Below are positions 8,014 to 14,637 of a stretch of 56,260 nt of DNA, in pieces. Position 1 is the first letter of the stretch. The number at the start of each line of letters is the position of its first letter. The notes beneath the pieces were generated by a model. That model saw only the letters and a program-made list of their open reading frames with translations. It was not told where the DNA came from and searched no databases. The DNA is from Acidimicrobiales bacterium (GTDB lineage: Bacteria; Actinomycetota; Acidimicrobiia; Acidimicrobiales; SHLQ01): assembly GCA_020628865.1 (NCBI GenBank), contig JAHDEJ010000006.1, forward strand, positions 1-56,260. The letters are read 5' to 3'. The position numbers and the translations under genes are program-made.

Positions 8014-8484
8014 CTAGCGAGCCAAGGGGAAGCTGATGCGCACGCTGACGACGGGGAGGGGCGAAACGTCGATCCAGCGAACGGTGACGTCGTCGGCGAC
8101 GGCAACGATGATCGCAAGACCCCGACCGTTCGTTGCGGTGGGCGGGGGCAGTTTCCAGTCGGGGACCGGCGGGATGGCTCCCTGCGGTGCCTGGTTGCGC
8201 ACGTCGATCGTCAGCCGGCCCTCAACCTGCGCCATTCGCAGCGTTGGAGCGGTGCCGTGCTCGCAGGCGTTGGACAGGAGTTCGGCGACGGCCAGCTCGA
8301 CGTCGTGCAAGCGTTGCAGGTCCACGCCGAGGCGGCGCGCTGCGACCACGGCCCGTTTTCGCGTGGCCCCGAGGTCGACACAGTCGATGTCGACCCGGGT
8401 GCGTGCTGTTGCAGTCGAATTCTCGTGCGCCACCTCGGTCGGCCCCCACGTCGCGGGAAACACCGGTCTCGACAGACCCGCCAT
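8014..8484 (-). CDS. RsbW-like HATPase serine kinase / anti-sigma factor
   Basis: About 156 residues with a GHKL-type ATP-binding fold: N box VELAVAELLSNACEHG and G box NGRGLAIIVAVADD. This matches the HATPase_c_2 family that includes RsbW/SpoIIAB anti-sigma kinases. The ATG at 8484 is preferred because AAAGGA precedes it at good distance; an in-frame ATG at 8511 would add 9 residues. The gene is co-transcribed with the STAS protein. Whether it controls the SigF-type factor here, or a second one elsewhere, is unknown, since a separate candidate anti-sigma protein is encoded directly upstream of sigF. Confidence 0.82.
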   Translation of the reverse strand: MAGLSRPVFPATWGPTEVAHENSTATARTRVDIDCVDLGATRKRAVVAARRLGVDLQRLHDVELAVAELLSNACEHGTAPTLRMAQVEGRLTIDVRNQAPQGAIPPVPDWKLPPPTATNGRGLAIIVAVADDVTVRWIDVSPLPVVSVRISFPLAR

Positions 8485-8523
8485 GATCGTCCTTTCAGAT
8501 GAATGACTCATGCTGCTCGAGGT

Positions 8524-8549
8524 GTTCCCAAGAACGGAGTGGTCGAAAC
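8524..8549 (-). promoter_or_regulatory. SigB/SigF-type promoter
   Basis: On the minus strand GTTT (8549-8546), 16 nt, GGGAAC (8529-8524), in front of the HATPase-STAS pair. It gives a short leader to the ATG at 8484. Confidence 0.8.
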
Positions 8550-8594
8550 CTGTGGCGACAACATTACTGTTGCAACGATGCAGGTGACGTCTTC

Positions 8595-10370
8595 ATGACG
8601 ACGAACAGTGCTCCTCGGGCCAGCCTCTGGTTCCACGAGTTCGGCTCGTCCATCCATTCGTCCGAAAGCGCAATCCTCGGACTCCGAGACCACGACGTGG
8701 ATGTCGTCGCCGCGTCGGACGCCGGAGCGCTGGCCGATCCACGCCCTGATGCCATCGTCGTCGGCATGTCGGGACTCACCGAAGAGGCGCTCGGTTTCCT
8801 GCGAACGCTTCGCGCCGATCCGATGCGACGCGACATCCCGACGCTCGCCTGGTTCGCTGGCACCGCCACCGGCAGCGATCAGGCCGCCGCCTACGAAGCC
8901 GGTGCAACCTCGGTCGTGGACGAGCCGACATCGCCCGAACTCATCGCTGCGCTCGTCGGTGCGCTCCTCAACTCACGAGATCGCCAACGCGAACTCGAAC
9001 TCGCATTGAGTCGTTCCGGGTCCGGAATCTTCGATTGGGTGATCCCGACCGGTGAGGTCCGGTGGACGCCGTCGCTCGAACGGATGCACGGGATGCAGCC
9101 GGGGGAGTTCGGCGGGACGTTCGAGGACTTCGTCCTGACCCTCCACCCGGACGATGCCGACCGTGTCGGCCGCGAGATCGCCCAGGCGATCGACGAGGGA
9201 GGCGACAAGTTCGAGATTCTCTTCCGGGCGATGCATCGAAGCGGAGAGGTGCTGTGGATCGAAGGGCACGGAAAGATCTTTCGGAACCGCAGCGGGGACC
9301 CGGTCAAACTGCTCGGGCTCGCAATCGATGCAACTGCCCGGGAGGAGAACGTTCGCCAACTGGACCTGCTGGCCCGACTCGCCGCCGACCTCAACGCGTG
9401 CCAGACGACCGAAGCCGTCATCGAGGCGTTGGCAGAGACCCTCCAAGGCTCTGGTATCGACGTGGCCGTCCGAGCGGCCGACGACGCACCTTCCGATGGC
9501 CGAACGAACGTGCTCCGCCGTGAGACCGAGCACTTCGTCGTCGACGTTGCGACCACGGCCCACCCGGCCGACGTCCCGGATCGTCGGCAGATCGCCGTCG
9601 TCGCCGACCTCGCCGAGAACGCACTCCATCGCACCCGGCGATACGAGTCGCAGCGCCATGCCGCCCAAACGCTCCAGCGGGCGCTGTTGCCGGTACGCCT
9701 GCCCTCACCCGATGGATGGGCCGTCTCGGCGCACTACGAGTCAGCCGTCGGCCCCACGGCAATCGGCGGCGACTTCTACGACGCGATCGACGTGAGCGGC
9801 ACGCTCGTGGTGCTGATCGGCGATGTCGAGGGGCATGGGCTCGCTGCAACGGCGCAGGTCGGGTTGATGCGGAATCTGCTCCGCACGCTCGCGGTGCAAT
9901 ACGGAGCTCGTCCCGTCGACATCCTCAGGCGCGCGAGTGAACTGATGCCGGAGCTGTGTGGCGCCGACGCCCCATTCGTGACCACGGGAATCGTGTCGAT
10001 CGAGACGACGACTGGCCGCATCGCCTATGCGTCAGCCGGCCACCTTCCGCCGATCCTCCGTGCGGGCTCCAGCGCACACGAGCTGGCGCGACGGCCCACC
10101 TTCGCCCCACTCGGCAGTCCGTTTGCGTTCTCGGATGGCCGCGCCGTGGAGGCGACGATGCGGGTGGGAGACGCGATCGTCCTCTACACCGACGGGGCCA
10201 TCGAGCGAAGGGAAGAGCCGATCGACCGCTCGATCCGGCGATTGGCCGACGCCACGGTCGACACCGAAGTCGGGGACCTCCGGGCGGCGGAGCGTCTCCT
10301 CGAACGCGTCCAGGATGCTTCGTTGAACGACGACGATCGCGCCATCGTCTGCGTCGAGCGACTCAGGTGA
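8595..10370 (+). CDS. Receiver-like/PAS/SpoIIE phosphatase (RsbU-like)
   Basis: 591 residues. Residues 1-120 form a receiver-like fold lacking both the phospho-acceptor Asp (AIVVGMSG in its place) and the usual Lys-Pro (DEPTSP), so it is probably a non-phosphorylated sensor or docking domain. A PAS domain follows (about 125-245, SGIFDWVIPTGEVRW, LHPDD), then a short GAF-like linker, then a PP2C/SpoIIE phosphatase (about 355-590) with metal-binding motifs IGGDFYDA, IGDVEGHG, YTDGAIERRE and DDRAIV. The likely role is to dephosphorylate the STAS protein in response to a PAS-sensed signal and so switch on the sigma factor. The ATG at 8595 has AGGTGA 7 nt upstream. Confidence 0.88.
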   Translation: MTTNSAPRASLWFHEFGSSIHSSESAILGLRDHDVDVVAASDAGALADPRPDAIVVGMSGLTEEALGFLRTLRADPMRRDIPTLAWFAGTATGSDQAAAYEAGATSVVDEPTSPELIAALVGALLNSRDRQRELELALSRSGSGIFDWVIPTGEVRWTPSLERMHGMQPGEFGGTFEDFVLTLHPDDADRVGREIAQAIDEGGDKFEILFRAMHRSGEVLWIEGHGKIFRNRSGDPVKLLGLAIDATAREENVRQLDLLARLAADLNACQTTEAVIEALAETLQGSGIDVAVRAADDAPSDGRTNVLRRETEHFVVDVATTAHPADVPDRRQIAVVADLAENALHRTRRYESQRHAAQTLQRALLPVRLPSPDGWAVSAHYESAVGPTAIGGDFYDAIDVSGTLVVLIGDVEGHGLAATAQVGLMRNLLRTLAVQYGARPVDILRRASELMPELCGADAPFVTTGIVSIETTTGRIAYASAGHLPPILRAGSSAHELARRPTFAPLGSPFAFSDGRAVEATMRVGDAIVLYTDGAIERREEPIDRSIRRLADATVDTEVGDLRAAERLLERVQDASLNDDDRAIVCVERLR

Positions 10371-10382
10371 GCGTCGTCGGTG

Positions 10383-11129
10383 TCAGCCGCCGGCTTGTGC
10401 CTTCAGCAAGACGAGCGAGCGTCGCAACAGTCGCGAGACGTGCATCTGTGAGATGCCAATCTGTTCGGCGATCTCCGACTGGGTCATCTCGTCGAAGAAG
10501 CGAAGGCGGATGATCTCGGCATCGCGCTCCGGCAGCGACTGGAGCAGCTGATCGACCATCACCCGTTCCACGGCGCGTTCAGGGGTGAGGTCATCGCTCG
10601 TCCCGACACCGCTGGATGCTGCGGGAGCCGTCTGGCCGTCGTGTAGAGGCGTGTCGAGGCTGACCGGCGAGAATGCGGTTGCCGTTGCGGAGGCCTCGAT
10701 CACCTGATCGATCGTGATGTCGAGGTAGGTGGCGATTTCACGAGCGGTGGGCGCCCGCCCCAATTCGGTTCGCAACGCGTCGGTCGCGTGTCGAATGGCC
10801 GTGTGGCGCTCCTTGGTGGAGCGAGGAACACTGACGACCCATGACTTGTCTCGGAAGTATCGCTTGAGCTCACCCTCGATGGTGCGGCCCGCAAAGGTCG
10901 TGAACGCGGTGCCATGATCGGGGTCGAATCGTTCCACCGCCTTGACCAGGGCGAGCAACGCCACCTGACGCAGATCCTCGTCGGCCACTCCCTTGTTGGC
11001 GTACCGGCGGGCGAGGTGGTGGGCGAACCCGGTGTGTTCCTCGACCAACCGGTTGCGGATCGATCGCTTGCGGGAGGCGGCGTAGTCGTGGAAGAGGCGG
11101 TCGATCTCGTCGTGGTTCGCCCTCGTCAT
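10383..11129 (-). CDS. sigF: SigB/SigF/SigG-family RNA polymerase sigma factor
   Basis: 248 residues with the group 3 sigma-70 layout. Region 2 includes LRQVALLALVKAVERFDPDHGTAF and RTIEGELKRYFRD, region 3 includes VSVPRSTKERH, and region 4 ends with SQSEIAEQ-like TQSEIAEQIGISQMHVSRLL. The GELKRYFRD...VPR block is typical of SigB/SigF stress and sporulation factors. Its start overlaps the stop of the anti-sigma candidate by 4 bp. A perfect GTTT-N16-GGGAAC promoter heads the operon, consistent with positive autoregulation. It is the obvious reader of the seven such promoters in this island. The symbol is by family and not proven orthology. Confidence 0.9.
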   Translation of the reverse strand: MTRANHDEIDRLFHDYAASRKRSIRNRLVEEHTGFAHHLARRYANKGVADEDLRQVALLALVKAVERFDPDHGTAFTTFAGRTIEGELKRYFRDKSWVVSVPRSTKERHTAIRHATDALRTELGRAPTAREIATYLDITIDQVIEASATATAFSPVSLDTPLHDGQTAPAASSGVGTSDDLTPERAVERVMVDQLLQSLPERDAEIIRLRFFDEMTQSEIAEQIGISQMHVSRLLRRSLVLLKAQAGG

Positions 11130-11494
11130 GGACGACGCTTGAGCATTCGTGCCCAGCCGTTCCGGAGTTCGAACTCGTCGGCAACGGACGCAAGAATCTG
11201 CTCCGCCAGCGGATCGGGTTCGATGGGGCTGTCGGCTCCGGCATCGTCGACGGTGACGATGAGTTCAATGGCGGTGTCGCCGAGCAGGGTGAAGCGCAGC
11301 GCCACTTCGGTAGCTCCTGCGTCCTCGGCCCGTTCGAGCATGATCGCTGCGACCTCGTTCGCAGCGATACGGAGCTCTTCGAGCGCGTCCACGTCGAAGT
11401 CCAATTCCGCGCCGAGGCTCACAGCGGTCACCCGGGCGAGGGCGACGAAGCGGGTTTCGGGCGGGACGGCGATGCGAATCTGGGAGTCGGCCAC
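11126..11494 (-). CDS. Anti-sigma factor candidate (RsbW-like, degenerate HATPase)
   Basis: 122 residues with an RsbW-like start (IRIAVPPETRFVALARVTAVSLGAE) and N-box-like helix (LEELRIAANEVAAIMLERA). The canonical Asn of the N box and an obvious G box are weak or missing, so ATP binding is doubtful. Position decides the call: it is translationally coupled (ATGA overlap) to the SigF-type gene, where rsbW/usfX normally sits. The start is a GTG at 11494, chosen because it follows the SRPBCC stop and opens the conserved region. It may hold SigF by binding alone and be displaced by a STAS protein. Confidence 0.72.
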   Translation of the reverse strand: MADSQIRIAVPPETRFVALARVTAVSLGAELDFDVDALEELRIAANEVAAIMLERAEDAGATEVALRFTLLGDTAIELIVTVDDAGADSPIEPDPLAEQILASVADEFELRNGWARMLKRRP

Positions 11495-11529
11495 GCGTGA
11501 GATCGTAGTGGGCTGGTGGATCGACAACG

Positions 11530-11997
11530 TCAGGCCGCCAGCGGCTCGGGCAGCGGGGTCGCCTCGACGAGCGCAGCCTGCTCGATCATCGCGGCGACTC
11601 GGAGCAGGTCTCGTTCCACCGCTCGTTCCACGAGCCCGAACCACTTGGCCAGGGTCTCGAGGAGACCTTCGGGTTCGTACCGCATCCAGAAACCGAGGCG
11701 GGTGGTGTGCGGGTCCAGCTCCTGCAGGGTGATCGATCCGTGTTGGATCGGACCGCGGGTCGTTGTCCACGCCAGAAAGTGATCGTCGGCGTGGTCCAGC
11801 ACGATCGTGTCGAATTCTCGCCGGACGCCAGCGATGTTCACGTACCAGGTGGCCTCGTGGTCGTCCCGGCGACGGACGCCTTCCACGTGGTGCAGGTGGT
11901 CCGGCAGCGCGTCGACGCCCGTGAACGTCTCGTAGGCGAGTCGTGCCGGCGCCGAGATGTCGATGGAGTGGAAGATGTCGATGTTTGTGGTGGCCAT
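11530..11997 (-). CDS. SRPBCC-family polyketide-cyclase/coenzyme Q-binding-like protein
   Basis: 155 residues of the START/SRPBCC fold: N-terminal strand IDISAPARLAYETFTGVDALPDHLHHV, central beta sheet (WYVNIAGVRREFDT), and a long C-terminal helix (LAKWFGLVERAVERDLLRVAAMIE). Such proteins bind hydrophobic ligands in a cavity; the ligand is unknown. The ATG at 11997 is supported by GGAGAA 7 nt upstream. It lies between the stress promoter and the anti-sigma/sigF pair and is thus part of the autoregulated operon. Similar coenzyme Q-binding-type proteins occur in other actinobacterial stress regulons. Confidence 0.75.
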   Translation of the reverse strand: MATTNIDIFHSIDISAPARLAYETFTGVDALPDHLHHVEGVRRRDDHEATWYVNIAGVRREFDTIVLDHADDHFLAWTTTRGPIQHGSITLQELDPHTTRLGFWMRYEPEGLLETLAKWFGLVERAVERDLLRVAAMIEQAALVEATPLPEPLAA

Positions 11998-12045
11998 GGT
12001 GGTTCTCCGATTCATGTGGGGGGCGGGAGGTACGTGTGCGGTCGG

Positions 12046-12255
12046 TCAGAACAGCGGTGCGCGCGAACCGGCACCGATGTGGTCGGCTGCGCTGCGGATG
12101 CGGCGCCGAGCACGTCGATGGTGAACGAACGGCTCGGGCCGGCCATGCGACGTCGTTCGGTGGATGCGGAGCCTTCGACGGAGGTCGGTGAGCGCACCCG
12201 AGAGGTGCCGGGCGGCGGAGCGGTGGGGTGGGGTGGGGGTGGTTGGTGTCTTCAT
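12046..12255 (-). CDS. Small arginine-rich ORF, probably leaderless
   Basis: A 69-residue ORF beginning MKTPTTPTPPHRSAARHLSG and very rich in Arg and His. I recognise no family, and the composition alone would not make it convincing. Its ATG, however, lies exactly 9 nt downstream of a GTTT-N16-GGGAAC promoter, the same spacing seen before the LuxR-type and FNT-type genes. It may be a small basic stress protein or a leader at the head of the SRPBCC/anti-sigma/sigF operon. It fills most of the 336-bp gap between the SRPBCC and FNT genes. Confidence 0.4.
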   Translation of the reverse strand: MKTPTTPTPPHRSAARHLSGALTDLRRRLRIHRTTSHGRPEPFVHHRRARRRIRSAADHIGAGSRAPLF

Positions 12256-12264
12256 GTCTGGAGT

Positions 12265-12290
12265 GTTCCCACGGCGGGGACGGAGTAAAC
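12265..12290 (-). promoter_or_regulatory. SigB/SigF-type promoter of the sigF operon
   Basis: On the minus strand GTTT (12290-12287), 16 nt, GGGAAC (12270-12265). It heads small ORF, SRPBCC gene, anti-sigma gene and sigF, so the sigma factor probably drives its own operon. Confidence 0.8.
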
Positions 12291-12333
12291 CTCCCGACAC
12301 ACGACGGCTCGGATTTCGGTCGCCGAGGCTGCG

Positions 12334-13221
12334 TCACTCACCCGCGGCACGGGACCGGAGCCGATGGGCGAGCCGACCGCCGTCCTCGCGTCCGAACTGA
12401 GCGGAGTTCAGCACCGCAACGAAGACGACGCCGCCGACGGTGTTGCCCAACAACACCAGGCCGACGAAGCGCGGAACCGACGTCCACGAGGCGTCGCCGG
12501 TCAGGACGGGATACAGGACCTCCAGGGTTCCGGTCACGACGTGAAACAGGTCGGCGACGCCGATCAGGTACATGAGGGCCCAGACGACGACGATTCGTGC
12601 AATCGTCTCGCGGGCTCCGTGGAGCAGCCACACCATCGAGGCAACGATCCAGCCGGCGATGACGGCCCGAGCGATCACGGTGGAGGATGCTGCCTCGGTG
12701 GCGTGGGCGCCGAGCTCCACCGCAATGACGCGTGACGAGTCGCTCAGCGCATCCGACCACGCCAGGAGTGCCGACATCATGACGGCGCCGACGAGGTTGC
12801 CTGCGAGTACGACACCCCACAGGCGGCCGAGGGATCGAACGCTGGCAAGGCGGGTCAGGACGAGCGCCACCGGGGTGAGCGTGTTTTCGGTGAAGAGTTG
12901 GTAGCGGCCGAGCACGATCAACAGAAACCCGATCGGATAGAGGAGGTTGGCCACGAGGGGCGAACCGCCGTCCACCGGAGTGAAGGTCACCCGAGCCAGG
13001 AACGTGAGCCCGAGCGCGAGACCGGCGGCCACGCCGGACCAGAACAGCAGCGTCGTGGGCCGCTCCAGTTCCTCGTTGCCGGACGCAAGCACCCGACGAA
13101 AGATCTCGGGGAAGGAGAACCAGTCATCCAGGTTCGATCCGGCGGCCGGTGGCCGGTGGATCTCGATGTCGTCCGTTTCCGCTCGGGCGGAGGCGTCCTT
13201 GGGTAGGTCGATCGTGCTCAT
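12334..13221 (-). CDS. Formate/nitrite transporter (FNT) family channel
   Basis: 295 residues. After a hydrophilic 50-residue N-terminus come six membrane segments (about 58-275) with FNT-type blocks: WSGVAAGLALGLTFLARV, FLLIVLGRYQLFTENTLTP, LWGVVLAGNLVGAVMMSALL and FVGLVLLGNTVGGVVFVAVLNS. The GRYQLFTENT stretch is typical of the YfdC-like branch, whose substrate is not settled; weak monocarboxylates or nitrite are possible. The ATG at 13221 is 9 nt after the -10 element of a stress promoter with no ribosome-binding site, which implies a leaderless transcript. It is divergent from a small stress-type gene whose -35 element is the other half of the same palindrome. Confidence 0.82.
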   Translation of the reverse strand: MSTIDLPKDASARAETDDIEIHRPPAAGSNLDDWFSFPEIFRRVLASGNEELERPTTLLFWSGVAAGLALGLTFLARVTFTPVDGGSPLVANLLYPIGFLLIVLGRYQLFTENTLTPVALVLTRLASVRSLGRLWGVVLAGNLVGAVMMSALLAWSDALSDSSRVIAVELGAHATEAASSTVIARAVIAGWIVASMVWLLHGARETIARIVVVWALMYLIGVADLFHVVTGTLEVLYPVLTGDASWTSVPRFVGLVLLGNTVGGVVFVAVLNSAQFGREDGGRLAHRLRSRAAGE

Positions 13222-13230
13222 GGTCAGGGG

Positions 13231-13256
13231 CTTCCCGATTCCTCCAGTTCGCAAAC
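13231..13256 (-). promoter_or_regulatory. SigB/SigF-type promoter (leaderless) for the FNT gene
   Basis: On the minus strand GTTT (13256-13253), 16 nt, GGGAAG (13236-13231), 9 nt before the ATG. The -35 lies in the palindrome GCAAACACTGTTTGC (13251-13265) shared with the divergent promoter. Confidence 0.72.
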
Positions 13257-13259
13257 ACT

Positions 13260-13285
13260 GTTTGCGGCTTGCGTCGGTCGGGTAC
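13260..13285 (+). promoter_or_regulatory. SigB/SigF-type promoter, divergent partner
   Basis: GTTT (13260-13263), 16 nt, GGGTAC (13280-13285), 32 nt before the ATG at 13318. It is back to back with the FNT promoter; the two -35 boxes form an inverted repeat. Confidence 0.75.
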
Positions 13286-13317
13286 GTCACCGTCGTCATC
13301 GAAGAAAGGAACACCAC

Positions 13318-13665
13318 ATGGCCCAGAAAGTCGTCCTCAGCCTCGACGCCGCGACCGAGGTGCACGACCTCATCGAGGATCGTCCCGGAGATGCCGACGA
13401 AGCCGCGCTCGAGGACGCTCGACGATCGCTGCAACGCCCGGTGGCACAGCTGCCCTCGGAAACGCAGGAGCTGGCCGCCGCCGGCAAGGTCGTGGCCATG
13501 GAGATCGATGACGAAGCGAGGGAAGCGATCGACACGCTCATCACCGAGAACACCGAGTCGAAACCCGGCGTGCTACGGCGGCTCGGGCGACGTCTGCAGG
13601 GAAAGCTCGCCTCGGCGCAACACCGCCGCAGCTCTCGGTCACGGAATTCGGAGAAAACGGTGTGA
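13318..13665 (+). CDS. Small stress-regulon protein of unknown function
   Basis: A 115-residue hydrophilic protein. The first 80 residues are acidic and helical; the last 30 are strongly basic (RRLGRRLQGKLASAQHRRSSRSRN). No family is recognised. AAAGGA 8 nt before the ATG and the stress promoter at 13260 support it as a real gene. The charge split suggests nucleic-acid or membrane association, but this is inference. The 265 bp after it hold no further gene that I can support, only the dps terminator. Confidence 0.6.
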   Translation: MAQKVVLSLDAATEVHDLIEDRPGDADEAALEDARRSLQRPVAQLPSETQELAAAGKVVAMEIDDEAREAIDTLITENTESKPGVLRRLGRRLQGKLASAQHRRSSRSRNSEKTV

Positions 13666-13873
13666 GCAGCATCAATTGATCGGAGGCGGAGCGAACTCGG
13701 AGCTCCCCACCCTGCAGCTCGATGCAGATCGGATGACCACAGATCGAGTTCTCACATCGATCCAACGCGAGACCAAGGTCATCGCGAATGAGTGAGCGGC
13801 GAGCGCTCCGTCGAACTCGGTTCGCCCGACGGGCCCGACACCTGATTCGCAGAAATGAATGTGGAAAAGCGAA

Positions 13874-13904
13874 CGATGCCCCCGGCCAATGGCCGGGGGC
13901 ATCG
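13874..13904 (-). terminator. dps terminator
   Basis: A perfect 14-bp stem (13874-13887 with 13891-13904) and AAT loop, 26 bp beyond the dps stop codon. On the minus strand TTCGCTTTTCC follows. Confidence 0.85.
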
Positions 13905-13930
13905 TGGAGTACGACGAGCTGATGAAGGTT

Positions 13931-14482
13931 TTATGCGTTGGCAGCTTCGTACAGCTCGGCTGAAGTCAGCCCGAGTTGTTCTCGGACCGCCGTTGAGGGA
14001 GGGACGTCGATCGTGGAACGGATGAACCACTGCAACAGTTCCAGGTTGGCGGTCTGGCCGATGAGCAGGTCCTCGGTGACCGGATCGCTCGATGACACCC
14101 CGATCGAGGTGCGATGGCCGAGCACCACGTGGGTGTACATCCGATCGAGCGCATGGAGATGGTCGCTCACCGAACCGGCTGCAATGTCGTAGGCGAGCGT
14201 CGTGTCGGTCATGGCGATCGCCTGGGCTGTACCGAGCGGGAATCCTCCGAGCGTCCGGAGCCGCTCGGCGACATCGTCCGACATCGCCCGGACATCGGTG
14301 GCGTGGGTGTCGAGCGCCTCGTGAATCGACTGGAAGTTGGGGCCGACGATGTTCCAGTGCGCCTGCTTCAGCGCGAGCTGGAGGTTGACGAGATCGGCGA
14401 GGCGCATCTGCAATTGTTCGATGAGGACGCGGGCAGTTCCGTCGTCCATGCCGGGAACGGTTCGGAGCGGCTGCGAGGACAT
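13931..14482 (-). CDS. dps: Dps-family ferritin-like DNA-protection protein
   Basis: 183 residues of the Dps/ferritin fold. The dinuclear ferroxidase residues are in the conserved block ALKQAHWNIVGPNFQSIHEALD followed by DVRAMSDDVAERLRTLGGFP. Dps dodecamers oxidise Fe(II) with peroxide and coat DNA in starved or stressed cells. The ATG at 14482 has an AAGGAGAACC ribosome-binding site. A GTTT-N16-GGGTAC promoter lies upstream, so it is a likely SigF-type target, as in other actinobacteria. It is divergent from the BaeRF-like gene, which carries the mirror-image promoter. Confidence 0.93.
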   Translation of the reverse strand: MSSQPLRTVPGMDDGTARVLIEQLQMRLADLVNLQLALKQAHWNIVGPNFQSIHEALDTHATDVRAMSDDVAERLRTLGGFPLGTAQAIAMTDTTLAYDIAAGSVSDHLHALDRMYTHVVLGHRTSIGVSSSDPVTEDLLIGQTANLELLQWFIRSTIDVPPSTAVREQLGLTSAELYEAANA

Positions 14483-14516
14483 GGTTGGTTCTCCTTCATT
14501 GTTGCGTGCCCATGCC

Positions 14517-14542
14517 GTACCCGATCGGCCACCGCCGCAAAC
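14517..14542 (-). promoter_or_regulatory. SigB/SigF-type promoter of dps
   Basis: On the minus strand GTTT (14542-14539), 16 nt, GGGTAC (14522-14517), 34 nt before the dps ATG. Confidence 0.8.
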
Positions 14543-14554
14543 CTCGATCGACAT

Positions 14555-14580
14555 GTTTGGTCGCTGCCCATCTCGGGTAC
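14555..14580 (+). promoter_or_regulatory. SigB/SigF-type promoter of the BaeRF-like gene
   Basis: GTTT (14555-14558), 16 nt, GGGTAC (14575-14580), 57 nt before the ATG at 14638. It is divergent from the dps promoter with 12 bp between the two -35 boxes. Confidence 0.8.
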
Positions 14581-14637
14581 AGGACCTGCAACGGCGAGTA
14601 CCGACTCGACCCCTCGCCCTACCGAAAGGATGATTCG

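Noticed and set aside
13666-13873. Short ORFs between the small stress gene and the dps terminator
   Set aside because: No ribosome-binding site, no motif, and composition differs from the confirmed genes.
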